Part shown: positions 16,611 through 25,063 of the stretch, piece by piece
Position numbering within the stretch: the first letter of the stretch is position 1
Layout of the letters: each line of letters starts with the position of its first letter
NCBI GenBank assembly: GCA_024280855.1
Contig: JAJRPG010000023.1
Coordinates: forward strand, 16,697-80,696
Source of the DNA: Planctomycetota bacterium
Lineage (GTDB): Bacteria > Planctomycetota > Phycisphaerae > UBA1845
Length of the DNA: 64,000 nt
Reading direction: 5' to 3'
Notes under the pieces: generated by a model
What the model saw: only the letters and a program-made list of their open reading frames with translations
The model's database searches: none
Told to the model about the DNA's origin: nothing
Translations under genes and position numbers: made by a program

Positions 16611-18665
16611 ATGCGGACGAAACTTTGTGGTTTGATTATTATTGGAGTGATGCTGATGACATCTGGGTCCATGCAAGCACTAGCTGGGGAAACACATCCT
16701 TTTTCGGTGCATGATATGTTAGCTATGGACCGTATCGGTGATCCGCAGGTTTCGCCGGACGGATTACAGATTGTTTTCGTGTTGCGAAAGACTGACATGG
16801 AAGCTAACAAAGGGCGATCAGACCTTTACCTGATTGGTACCGATGGCCACGGTTTGCGACGACTAACTTCGCACCCGGCTGGTGATGGTAACCCGCGATG
16901 GTCGCCGGATAGTCGGACGGTATTTTTTCTTTCAAGCCGAAGTGATTCGTCGCAGGTGTGGCGCATTAACATTGATGGCGGTGAGGCGGAGCAGGTTACG
17001 TCGCTGCCGATTGACATCTCAGCGATGAATTTGTCGCCCACCGGCAAGCACCTAGCTATTGGCGTTGATGTTTATCCTGATGCTGATGGAATTGATGCTA
17101 CCAAGAAACGTCTGGACGAGGTGGCGGCTCGTGTGACGACGGGGCTGGTGTTCGATAAGCTTTTCATTCGTCACTGGGATACATGGAAGGATGGCCGACG
17201 GGCGCATGTGTTTGTTGTAGGGACCAGTGGCGGCGAGGCTGTTGATGTCATGCAGGGGATGGACGCGGATTGCCCGACGAAGCCTTTTGGCGGCGCTGAA
17301 GATTTTACGTTTTCTCCCGATGGACAATCGATTGTTTTCTCGGCACGCGATGCAGGTGCGAAGGAAGCATGGTCCACAAATTTTGATTTATATGTTTCTC
17401 CGATTGATGGGAAAAATAAGCCACGATCGTTGACGAAAGATAATCCGGCTTGGGATGCAGGTCCGGTATTTTCTCCGGATGGAAAAACGCTGGCTTATCT
17501 GGCGATGGCGAAAGCGGGGTACGAGGCTGATCGGTTCCGTGTGGTGCTTATGTCCTGGCCTGGTAGTCAAAAACGCACGTTGACAGAGGAGTGGGATCGA
17601 TCTCCGGGGTCGCTAACCTGGTCTAACGATGGGCAGGTGATTTTTGTGACAGCTTCTAATGTGGGACAGCGATCACTATTTTCGATTGAGACGACTAATG
17701 GAAAAGTGCGGACGGTGGTACGAGACGGGAATATCGGTGGCGTTGGCGTAGCTGGGGATCGTGTTGTTTTTGGCTTAGACGATTTGCGATCTCCCGTTGA
17801 ACTCCATTCGGTTAAGTCTGATGGTAGCGATCGAAAGACCATTACTAATATCAATGCGGAAAAAGTGGCTGCGACGCGGATGGGAGATTTCGAGCAGTTT
17901 ACGTTTAAGGGTTGGAATAATGAAGAGGTTCATGGTTATGTGGTGAAGCCGGTGGACTTTGATCCCAGTAAGAAATATCCAGTAGCTTTTTTGATTCACG
18001 GCGGGCCTCAAGGTTCGTTCGGGAATCATTTTCATTATCGGTGGAATCCGCAGGCGTATACGGGAGCAGGGTACGCGGCTGTCATGGTCGATTTTCACGG
18101 TTCGACGGGATATGGCCAATCTTTTTGCGATTCGATTCGCGGCGATTGGGGCGGTAAGCCATTGGAAGATTTGCAGAAGGGGCTAGCTGAGGCGCTGCGT
18201 TTGAATCCCTGGATGGATAGTGACAGAGTCTCGGCACTTGGTGCTTCCTATGGCGGGTATATGATTAACTGGATTTCTGGGAATTGGCCTGATCGCTTTC
18301 GATGTTTGATTAACCACGACGGAAATTTGGACGAGCAACTTGCTTATTATGATACGGAAGAGTTATGGTTCCCCGAATGGGATCATCAGGGCACGCCATG
18401 GGATAATCCGGAAGGATACCAGAAGCATAATCCAATCAATTATGTGAAAAACTGGAAGACGCCAATGTTGGTGATTCATGGTGCGCTGGATTACCGTGTG
18501 GTCGACACGCAGGGTATGTCTACGTTTACAGCTTTACAGCGGCGGGGTATTCCTAGCAAATTTCTTTATTTTCCCGACGAAAATCATTGGGTTTTGCAGC
18601 CAGCGAATAGTGTGCTTTGGCATGATACAGTGATTGACTGGCTGGATGAGTGGACAAAGAAGTAA
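16611..18665 (+). CDS. S9 family serine peptidase (prolyl oligopeptidase/acylaminoacyl-peptidase type)
   Basis: An exported 684-residue peptidase. A signal peptide (residues 1-25) is followed by a WD40/TolB-like beta-propeller (about 30-400; repeated SPDG, SPDS and SPTG turns such as RWSPDSRTVFFLSS and VFSPDGKTLAYLA) and a C-terminal alpha/beta-hydrolase domain. The catalytic triad is visible: Ser546 in GASYGGYM, Asp627 in GALDYRV and His659 in DENHWV. HGGPQG forms the oxyanion side. Members cleave short peptides; here the location is periplasmic or outer surface. AGGAG about 10 bases before the ATG supports the start. It ends 13 bases from the converging next gene. Confidence 0.93.
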   Translation: MRTKLCGLIIIGVMLMTSGSMQALAGETHPFSVHDMLAMDRIGDPQVSPDGLQIVFVLRKTDMEANKGRSDLYLIGTDGHGLRRLTSHPAGDGNPRWSPDSRTVFFLSSRSDSSQVWRINIDGGEAEQVTSLPIDISAMNLSPTGKHLAIGVDVYPDADGIDATKKRLDEVAARVTTGLVFDKLFIRHWDTWKDGRRAHVFVVGTSGGEAVDVMQGMDADCPTKPFGGAEDFTFSPDGQSIVFSARDAGAKEAWSTNFDLYVSPIDGKNKPRSLTKDNPAWDAGPVFSPDGKTLAYLAMAKAGYEADRFRVVLMSWPGSQKRTLTEEWDRSPGSLTWSNDGQVIFVTASNVGQRSLFSIETTNGKVRTVVRDGNIGGVGVAGDRVVFGLDDLRSPVELHSVKSDGSDRKTITNINAEKVAATRMGDFEQFTFKGWNNEEVHGYVVKPVDFDPSKKYPVAFLIHGGPQGSFGNHFHYRWNPQAYTGAGYAAVMVDFHGSTGYGQSFCDSIRGDWGGKPLEDLQKGLAEALRLNPWMDSDRVSALGASYGGYMINWISGNWPDRFRCLINHDGNLDEQLAYYDTEELWFPEWDHQGTPWDNPEGYQKHNPINYVKNWKTPMLVIHGALDYRVVDTQGMSTFTALQRRGIPSKFLYFPDENHWVLQPANSVLWHDTVIDWLDEWTKK

Positions 18666-18678
18666 AGAATTTATTGGG

Positions 18679-19515
18679 TTATGCCGCTCCATTTGCGTCG
18701 AGCGCGATGGCTGGTTTTACAATCGGTGTGGGCGAAGGTGAATTTTCAGTCTGCGATGATCGTGCCTGGGCGATGACTGATAGGGCAACCAAGGCGATCA
18801 CCACCAAGCTTCCTGCGATCCAGGCCGTTGATATACCGCCGACGCGTGATGGCTCATTCCATGTTGGGGGCTGCTGCGAAATTTTACCCGAAGTTAGAGC
18901 ATGGGACAGGGCGTTTAGATTCTCGTTGCCAATGGGCGGGCTGATGGGGGTTATAGCTACGGGTACATATGTTTCCACGGGCTTTGGCGTTGTTTGCTGT
19001 TCATAGATTAAGGCGACCTGACATGCGTGGCAGACGGTGTCGGTTGGGGCGACATCGGCATGGCATTGCCAGCACCGAGAAAAGAACAGGCATAAGCCTG
19101 GCGTTTCGATAGTGAATCGCCATTGATGGTCGGTCCAGGGGCCTCGGACGATTGAAGTTTCGTTGACCACGCCGCGACGAATTTGTCGCACAATTCGATC
19201 TAGCGTCACGCCGGGGAATTGACGCACATGTTCGAGGACGTACCAAGGGCCTGAGTGGGCTTTCATTTTGGCAATCATCTGCTGGCTGAGGTCTTGTTCG
19301 CATTCGTCGCACATTTGCGCATTACGCGATACCAATTGCCCGCATGATACGCAGGGTGTGGTGTCTCCGTGCCAGACGGATTGCCCCAGTTGGCTCAAAG
19401 GTCCGATACCTTTTCGGGCGGCAATTTCGAGTGGGTGGTCGCCCGGCGGAAAGTCTTCACCGATAGTGGGCGGCTGATGGTCTGGGTTTATTGGCTGATA
19501 TTGCTCGTCTGTCAC
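18679..19515 (-). CDS. Double zinc-ribbon membrane-anchored protein with GYF-like region
   Basis: A 278-residue protein of unknown role. Order: polar N-terminus; zinc ribbon 1 (CVSCGQ...CDEC, about 55-72); a region of about 60 residues starting SGPWYVLEHVRQFPG and ending with WRFTIETPG that resembles GYF_2-type domains; zinc ribbon 2 (CWQCHADVAPTDTVCHAC, about 148-165); a linker; one C-terminal transmembrane helix (AWIAGSLVVIALVALSVIA); and a short tail. With no signal peptide the zinc part should be cytoplasmic. Converges with the S9 peptidase gene and is divergent from leuS. Confidence 0.78.
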   Translation of the reverse strand: MTDEQYQPINPDHQPPTIGEDFPPGDHPLEIAARKGIGPLSQLGQSVWHGDTTPCVSCGQLVSRNAQMCDECEQDLSQQMIAKMKAHSGPWYVLEHVRQFPGVTLDRIVRQIRRGVVNETSIVRGPWTDHQWRFTIETPGLCLFFSRCWQCHADVAPTDTVCHACQVALIYEQQTTPKPVETYVPVAITPISPPIGNENLNALSHALTSGKISQQPPTWNEPSRVGGISTAWIAGSLVVIALVALSVIAQARSSQTENSPSPTPIVKPAIALDANGAA

Positions 19516-19690
19516 TGTATCGTCTCCCTGTTAGGCTACTTATTGTAGGTAGGCTACAATTGTCGGACAACTGATATTTCGCACGGAATTGTTGTTCTCA
19601 TCACGCAGTATAGTTTGCGAAAGGCCCTTGCGCGGACTAAACTCCCGTTTTATAGATCAGATGTGAAATTTAGGTGAACTGAAGGAAATC

Positions 19691-22600
19691 ATGGCTGAGG
19701 CAACGACAAGGATCAAATTGGGGCGTTACGACTTTACCGCTATTGAGACGCGATGGCAGGCGTATTGGGCGGAGCATCAGACGTTCAAGGTGAATAATCC
19801 TGGTGATTTTGGCCAGGATGGGAAAAAACCTAAGTACTACATTCTCGATATGTTCCCTTATCCCAGTGGCAGCGGGCTTCATGTGGGGCATCCGCTGGGG
19901 TACTGCGCGACTGATATCGTCTCTCGATTCAAGCGGATGCGCGGTTACAATGTGCTGCATCCTATGGGGTTTGATTCTTTTGGATTACCGGCTGAGCAGT
20001 ATGCGATTCAGACGAATGTCCACCCGGCTGAGACGACTAAGAAAAATATCAACACCTATCGTCGGCAGTTAAAAATGTTTGGTTTCAGTTATGACTGGGA
20101 CCGTGAAGTAGCCACCTCTGATGTTCGATTCTACAAGTTTACGCAGTGGTGTTTCTTGCAGATGGTGAATAGTTGGTACGACGAGCAGGCCACATGGACC
20201 GCGCCGGATGGAAAGGCGATGGTGGGGCAGGCTCGTCCTATAGCGGAGTTGGAGTCGGCGCTGGTTTCTGGCGAATGGGGTGTAGATGAATCTTTGAATC
20301 TCGTGCGCCATGTGGCCGACGAGCATTTTTGTAAATGGTCTGATCTGACAAAGGCCCAGCAGCGCGAAGTTATTGATGGTCATCGCCTCGCGTTTATCGA
20401 TGAAATATCGGTTAATTGGTGTCCTGAGCTTGGCACTGTTCTTTCCAATGAGGAAGTGGATAACCATGGCCGAAGTGATCGCGGTAGCCATCCGGTGTTT
20501 CGCCGACCCTTGCGTCAGTGGATGCTGCGGATTACGAAATATAGCGAAAGACTCATCGACGATTTAGATGAGCTGGATTGGCCCGAACCGATTAAGTTGA
20601 TGCAGCGGAACTGGGTGGGGCGAAGCACCGGGGCGGAAGTGGTGTTTCCTTTGGCTAATAAGTGGGAGATTAAGGATGGTCAGTGGTCTTGCACGGACGC
20701 TGCGACGACCATGCCAACTTCGTTGAACTATGATAGTTTTCCGCACGCGATACGGGTTTATACGACTCGGCCTGATACGTTGTATGGGGCGACGTATATG
20801 GTGGTTGCGCCGGAGCATCCGCTTGTCGAGCAGCTTACGATTGACGCGCAGCGCGAACAGGTGAGTGAATATGTCGCGGCTACGCGGCGGCGATCGGAGC
20901 TTGATCGCACGATGGATACGAAAGAAAAAACCGGCGTGTTTACCGGCGGGTATGCGATTAATCCGGTGACGGGTAAGCCTATTCCTGTGTGGGTCGCAGA
21001 CTATGTGCTTATGGGGTATGGCACGGGGGCGATCATGGCTGTCCCTGGCGGGGACTCGCGAGATTTTGAGTTTGCGTGCAAGTTTGATCTTGAGATTATC
21101 GCTGTGGTGCAGCCTACGTCAGATTGGATTGAGCAGCGACTCTCAGCAATGACGTCGAAAATCGATCAGCAGGCGCTCGATGGATTTAATGATTTATCGA
21201 ACGACTGTCCGCAACTTGGTGAGGAAATTGCGAAATGTCGGCAGCGAAGTGAAGGGCTGGGTGAGAAGACGCTAACGGTTTTACGTGACGGCGTAGGTTT
21301 AACTAAGTTAGTTAATCACTTTGTGAATAACCCTAGAGCATGGGGAGGGCCTTTTTCGGGCGAGGGTGTTGCGGTTAATTCTCCCGGTGAGTCTGGCGTC
21401 GCGGTGATAGCTGATTCTTGCGGGTTGAACGGTAAGACGACGACTGAGGCGAAGTCTGCGATTTTAGATTGGTTGGAAGCTCGCGGGGTGGGACGCTCAG
21501 CTGTGAACTATCGACTGCGAGATTGGGTGTTCAGTCGGCAGAAGTATTGGGGTGAGCCTATTCCCGTTTTGCATGGTGAAGATGGTGATATGGTCGCTAT
21601 CGAGGTGGACGAGCTGCCGCTTGCTTTGCCGGAGATGGAAGATTTCAAACCCGCGCCGATAGCAGATGGTGACGATACCGTTCCTATGCCACCGTTGGGT
21701 CGGGCTAAGGAATGGGTGCATGTTGAAAGAGATGGCAAGACCTATCGTCGTGATCTGAATACTATGCCGCAATGGGCCGGGTCGTGTTGGTATTATCTGC
21801 GATTTATTGATCCGGAAAACACCACGCGCATTTGCGATAGTGAGGCTGAGAAGTATTGGATGCCAGTCGATTTGTATGTTGGGGGCGCGGAACATGCCGT
21901 GTTGCATCTTTTATATGCGAGGTTTTGGCACAAAGTACTTTATGATTTGGGCTATGTTTCTACGCGCGAACCGTTTAAGAAATTGTTTAACCAGGGGATG
22001 ATTCAGAGTTTTGCTTTTCGAGATGCTCGTGGATTGGTCGTTGGCCCGGATAAGGTTGATGCGCTTGATGGCGATAAATTTGTGTTGAAAGATTCGGGTG
22101 AGTCGGTCGAGCGCATCGTGGCTAAGATGAGTAAGGGATTGAAGAACGTAGTCAATCCGGATGAGATTATCTCGCAATATGGCGCGGATACGTTTCGATT
22201 TTACGAAATGTATATGGGGCCTTTGGATGCTTCCAAGCCTTGGAATACGCGCGATGTGCCAGGATTACATAAACTCTGTCAGCGCATCTGGCGATTGGTG
22301 GTTGACGAGGAAACCGACGAACTTTCTACGGCGCTAAGTGACGATGCGCCGACACCAGAGGCGCTGCGTGCATTGCATAAGACAATAAAACGTGTGCAGG
22401 CGGATATTGAATTGTTAAAGCTCAACACAGCTATCGCGGCTATCTTTGATTTTGTGAATATCTTGACGCCGCTTGAAAAGCGTTCACGGGCGGTGATAGA
22501 GCCTTTTGTGTTGGTGATTGCTCCCTTTGCGCCGCACCTCGCTGAGGAGCTTTGGTCTCGGTTGGGGCATGATACGACCCTCGCCTATGAACCTTGGCCT

Positions 22601-22819
22601 GGTTATGACGAGGCGCTGACAGTGGATGATGAGGTTGAAATTGCGGTGCAGGTCTGCGGTAAAATGAAAGCACGCATTACGGTGGCTGCTAACTCAGATG
22701 ATGATGCGATGAAGGAAGCTGCGATGGCTGATGATCGCGTAGCTAAGGCGATAGCAGGGAAAACGGTCCGTAAGGTGATTGTTGTAAAAGGTCGGCTGGT
22801 GAATATCGTAGCGACGTAG
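19691..22819 (+). CDS. leuS: Leucyl-tRNA synthetase, unusually long
   Basis: Charges tRNA-Leu. Class I signatures are present: HIGH as HVGH at residues 64-67 inside PYPSGSGLHVGHPLGY, and KMSKS as KMSKG at 812-816. The C-terminal anticodon-binding and tail domains are also recognisable. At 1042 residues it is about 150-180 longer than E. coli LeuRS. Extra sequence is seen around residues 165-245 (from DEQATWTAPDGK to HRLAFIDE) and within or after the editing domain at about 475-590 (TSDWIEQRLSAMTSKIDQQ through NSPGESGVAV). The second ends before an intact catalytic domain, so function should be kept. RBS AAGGAAA lies just before ATG. Confidence 0.97.
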   Translation: MAEATTRIKLGRYDFTAIETRWQAYWAEHQTFKVNNPGDFGQDGKKPKYYILDMFPYPSGSGLHVGHPLGYCATDIVSRFKRMRGYNVLHPMGFDSFGLPAEQYAIQTNVHPAETTKKNINTYRRQLKMFGFSYDWDREVATSDVRFYKFTQWCFLQMVNSWYDEQATWTAPDGKAMVGQARPIAELESALVSGEWGVDESLNLVRHVADEHFCKWSDLTKAQQREVIDGHRLAFIDEISVNWCPELGTVLSNEEVDNHGRSDRGSHPVFRRPLRQWMLRITKYSERLIDDLDELDWPEPIKLMQRNWVGRSTGAEVVFPLANKWEIKDGQWSCTDAATTMPTSLNYDSFPHAIRVYTTRPDTLYGATYMVVAPEHPLVEQLTIDAQREQVSEYVAATRRRSELDRTMDTKEKTGVFTGGYAINPVTGKPIPVWVADYVLMGYGTGAIMAVPGGDSRDFEFACKFDLEIIAVVQPTSDWIEQRLSAMTSKIDQQALDGFNDLSNDCPQLGEEIAKCRQRSEGLGEKTLTVLRDGVGLTKLVNHFVNNPRAWGGPFSGEGVAVNSPGESGVAVIADSCGLNGKTTTEAKSAILDWLEARGVGRSAVNYRLRDWVFSRQKYWGEPIPVLHGEDGDMVAIEVDELPLALPEMEDFKPAPIADGDDTVPMPPLGRAKEWVHVERDGKTYRRDLNTMPQWAGSCWYYLRFIDPENTTRICDSEAEKYWMPVDLYVGGAEHAVLHLLYARFWHKVLYDLGYVSTREPFKKLFNQGMIQSFAFRDARGLVVGPDKVDALDGDKFVLKDSGESVERIVAKMSKGLKNVVNPDEIISQYGADTFRFYEMYMGPLDASKPWNTRDVPGLHKLCQRIWRLVVDEETDELSTALSDDAPTPEALRALHKTIKRVQADIELLKLNTAIAAIFDFVNILTPLEKRSRAVIEPFVLVIAPFAPHLAEELWSRLGHDTTLAYEPWPGYDEALTVDDEVEIAVQVCGKMKARITVAANSDDDAMKEAAMADDRVAKAIAGKTVRKVIVVKGRLVNIVAT

Positions 22820-22862
22820 GTACCGCTTTGGCATAAGTGATTGCTAATTCAGAGAGCAACTC

Positions 22863-23432
22863 ATGGCTATAGAGATTGAGCTTAAACTTCAAGTCGAATC
22901 ACACGACGCAGTGCGTGAGCGATTACGTGAATTGGGTGGGATATTTGAAGGGGTTTATCTCGAAACGAATCATATTATGGATCAGCCTGATGGCACGCTG
23001 CGACGGCAAGGTAAGGGTTTGCGCGTGCGGTCGATGGTTTGTGAGCAAGGCAAAGAAGTTCCCGCGACCCTAACTTTCAAAGGGCCTAGATTGGCGGGGG
23101 CGTTAAAGTCGCGGGAAGAAATTGAGGTCGAAGTTTCGGATGCGGAAGACGCGCGTAACGTTCTCGTATCGTTGGGGTATGTTAGCGTACTGACTTATCA
23201 GAAACGCCGGGAACGGTGGCGGTTTTCGTCCTGCCACATAGAATTGGATGAGCCTCCTTATTTAGGGTGTTTTGTGGAAATTGAAGGGGCTGATGAGCAG
23301 ACGATTCGGGGGGTGCAAAAGGAGTTGCAGCTTGATACGTTTTCGGATGTGTCGCCGTCTTATGTTCATTTGCTAATGGATTATTGCAAGGCGAACGATA
23401 TTGTGAGTCGAAATTTACAGTTGAATGGTTGA
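22863..23432 (+). CDS. CYTH-domain protein (class IV adenylate cyclase/triphosphatase-like)
   Basis: A 189-residue CYTH protein. The diagnostic EIELKL (ExExK) motif is at residues 3-8. The tunnel-lining basic and acidic strands follow: LRRQGKGLRVR, TLTFKGP, REEIEVEV, YQKRRERWRF, HIELDE and FVEIEG. CYTH enzymes act on triphosphates (inorganic triphosphatase, thiamine triphosphatase or class IV adenylate cyclase), so the exact substrate is open. It follows leuS by 43 bases on the same strand and may be co-transcribed. Confidence 0.9.
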   Translation: MAIEIELKLQVESHDAVRERLRELGGIFEGVYLETNHIMDQPDGTLRRQGKGLRVRSMVCEQGKEVPATLTFKGPRLAGALKSREEIEVEVSDAEDARNVLVSLGYVSVLTYQKRRERWRFSSCHIELDEPPYLGCFVEIEGADEQTIRGVQKELQLDTFSDVSPSYVHLLMDYCKANDIVSRNLQLNG

Positions 23433-23483
23433 TGGGTAATAGCTGCGAAGTCTTCGCAGTTGGGGTTTTATGGGAGTTGGATG

Positions 23484-23921
23484 ATGAAGAGTTCAAAGGT
23501 TGGATTGGTATTGGCTTCTACAGCGATAGGGTTGTTCGGATTGAATGTATTAGCTGGGGCGGACGAGAGCGGGAAAAGTGATGCGTTCAAACCTGTCGCG
23601 TCGCTTCATTCGCTCATGGAAGCCCAGGTCGATTATTTTAAGGGACTGGGCAAACTCATCAACAATCCTGATGCTCCCAAGCGTATGAAATACATCCATC
23701 GCAAGGCGGAACTATTAGCTGAGCTTGCTAATGTCAATGTGCATCATAATAAGGCTGTGGACTATCGCGCATGGGCTGCTTCAGTTCGGGATGATGCGAT
23801 GGTTATCGCAAAGGAGGCCAAGAAAGCCCGGAAATCAGGAAGCGCAGACGAAGCGGTCTTTAAGGCGAAGTTTGCCAACATTAAAAATACCTGCGGCGCT
23901 TGTCACGATGTCTACCAATAG
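23484..23921 (+). CDS. Cytochrome c'-like protein
   Basis: A 145-residue exported mono-heme protein. After a signal peptide ending NVLAGADE, the chain is helical with conserved-looking SLMEAQVDYFKGL and YRAWAASVRDD, and ends with the heme motif CGACH followed by VYQ. A C-terminal CxxCH in a four-helix protein is the layout of cytochrome c'/c-556. Such proteins bind gases or carry electrons in the periplasm. GGAG at 23473-23476 supports ATG 23484 (an ATG at 23481 is directly adjacent). The converging sppA ends 9 bases away. Confidence 0.88.
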   Translation: MKSSKVGLVLASTAIGLFGLNVLAGADESGKSDAFKPVASLHSLMEAQVDYFKGLGKLINNPDAPKRMKYIHRKAELLAELANVNVHHNKAVDYRAWAASVRDDAMVIAKEAKKARKSGSADEAVFKAKFANIKNTCGACHDVYQ

Positions 23922-23930
23922 GCTGTTGTG

Positions 23931-24944
23931 CTACTGGCCCGCGATGCCCGGAGCCCACAGGTATAGAAAATCAGGTGAAGCCTGTTTGAGTAGTCCGGTC
24001 GCATCGATGTTGATCAAGTTAATGTCGATGCCGGGCTGGGGCATGTGGGCGTAATAGTTTGGCTTATACTCGGCTGGGCGATGGTAAGTGACGACGACAG
24101 CCGATGTTATGTTCGTCTGTTTTTTCAGGGTAGCGATGGTGTTACGCATGGTCGCAAGCCTGTCAACTAAACCCACCTTTACGGCTTGGGTTCCTGTGAA
24201 TACGCGGCCATCCGCTAGCCCGCGAATCGTAGCTTCATCTAATTTGGGGCGTCCTGCGATGACGACTTCTACAAAACGTCCGTACATATCATCGACAAGC
24301 TGTTGAAATAATTCTCGATGTTTGGGTGACAGTGATCGAAACGGTGAGCCAGCTTCTTTGTTAGGGCCTGAAGTAATGGCTTCGTTTTTGATGCCGAGCT
24401 TGGCGAGCGTGCCGCTCATATCGAACAGTTGCATGATGACACCGATGCTGCCAGTGACGGTGGATGGCTGGGCGATGATGTCATCGCAGGCGCACGCGAT
24501 GTAATATCCTCCGCTAGCTGCGACGTCCATCATGACGGCTACGATGGGTTTGCCGGACTTTTTGAAATGTGTAATTTCATCGTGGATTATTTCGCTGGCT
24601 ACGACTGTTCCGCCGGGCGAGTTGATTCTTAGGATGACGGCTTTGACGTTTGGATCGCGCCTGGCTTTGTCCAATTGTTCGCGGATGAGACTGACCGAGT
24701 GTTCGCCGGTTCCCATGAGTTGGGGCTTAGCGGAATTCATCAGTACACCGCTGGCGTGAATGATGGCTATTTTGTCGCTGGCGAAAAAACTGTCGCGGCT
24801 AAGCTGCGTCTCGACGAGTTGACGACTGCCGGACACTGGCGTGATGAGTAGGCTTGGCGACTGACAACCCATGAGCGATATACTTGTCAGAGCTATTACG
24901 AGACAAGAAAATTTTCTAATCATGTTGTTATTGAAATGGCTCAC
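23931..24944 (-). CDS. sppA: SppA-like signal peptide peptidase lipoprotein (S49)
   Basis: Membrane-attached serine protease that degrades cleaved signal peptides. At 337 residues it is of the short single-domain SppA form. A lipobox SLMGC gives a predicted lipidated Cys27. Catalytic Ser144 sits in DVAASGGYYIA and the likely general-base Lys196 in SGPNKEAGSPF; INSPGGTV and TVTGSIGVI are also conserved. The start is GTG 24944, chosen because GGGAGG stands 6 bases upstream; an ATG at 24923 lacks such a site. Being a lipoprotein rather than a transmembrane protein is a little unusual for SppA. Confidence 0.92.
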   Translation of the reverse strand: MSHFNNNMIRKFSCLVIALTSISLMGCQSPSLLITPVSGSRQLVETQLSRDSFFASDKIAIIHASGVLMNSAKPQLMGTGEHSVSLIREQLDKARRDPNVKAVILRINSPGGTVVASEIIHDEITHFKKSGKPIVAVMMDVAASGGYYIACACDDIIAQPSTVTGSIGVIMQLFDMSGTLAKLGIKNEAITSGPNKEAGSPFRSLSPKHRELFQQLVDDMYGRFVEVVIAGRPKLDEATIRGLADGRVFTGTQAVKVGLVDRLATMRNTIATLKKQTNITSAVVVTYHRPAEYKPNYYAHMPQPGIDINLINIDATGLLKQASPDFLYLWAPGIAGQ

Positions 24945-24950
24945 GTTTGA

Positions 24951-24956
24951 CCTCCC
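24951..24956 (-). promoter_or_regulatory. Shine-Dalgarno deciding the GTG start of sppA
   Basis: GGGAGG on the minus strand, 6 bases before GTG 24944. It is among the strongest ribosome-binding sites in the window and fixes a non-ATG start. Confidence 0.8.
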
Positions 24957-25063
24957 ATATCATAGCGTTTATCAGATACGCCGCGCAAATGCGAAACGCT
25001 GGCGTCGAGCGTAACAGAATTAGATAAATGTGGCGAGTTGAAGTTTATTTATGGTTAAGGGGA

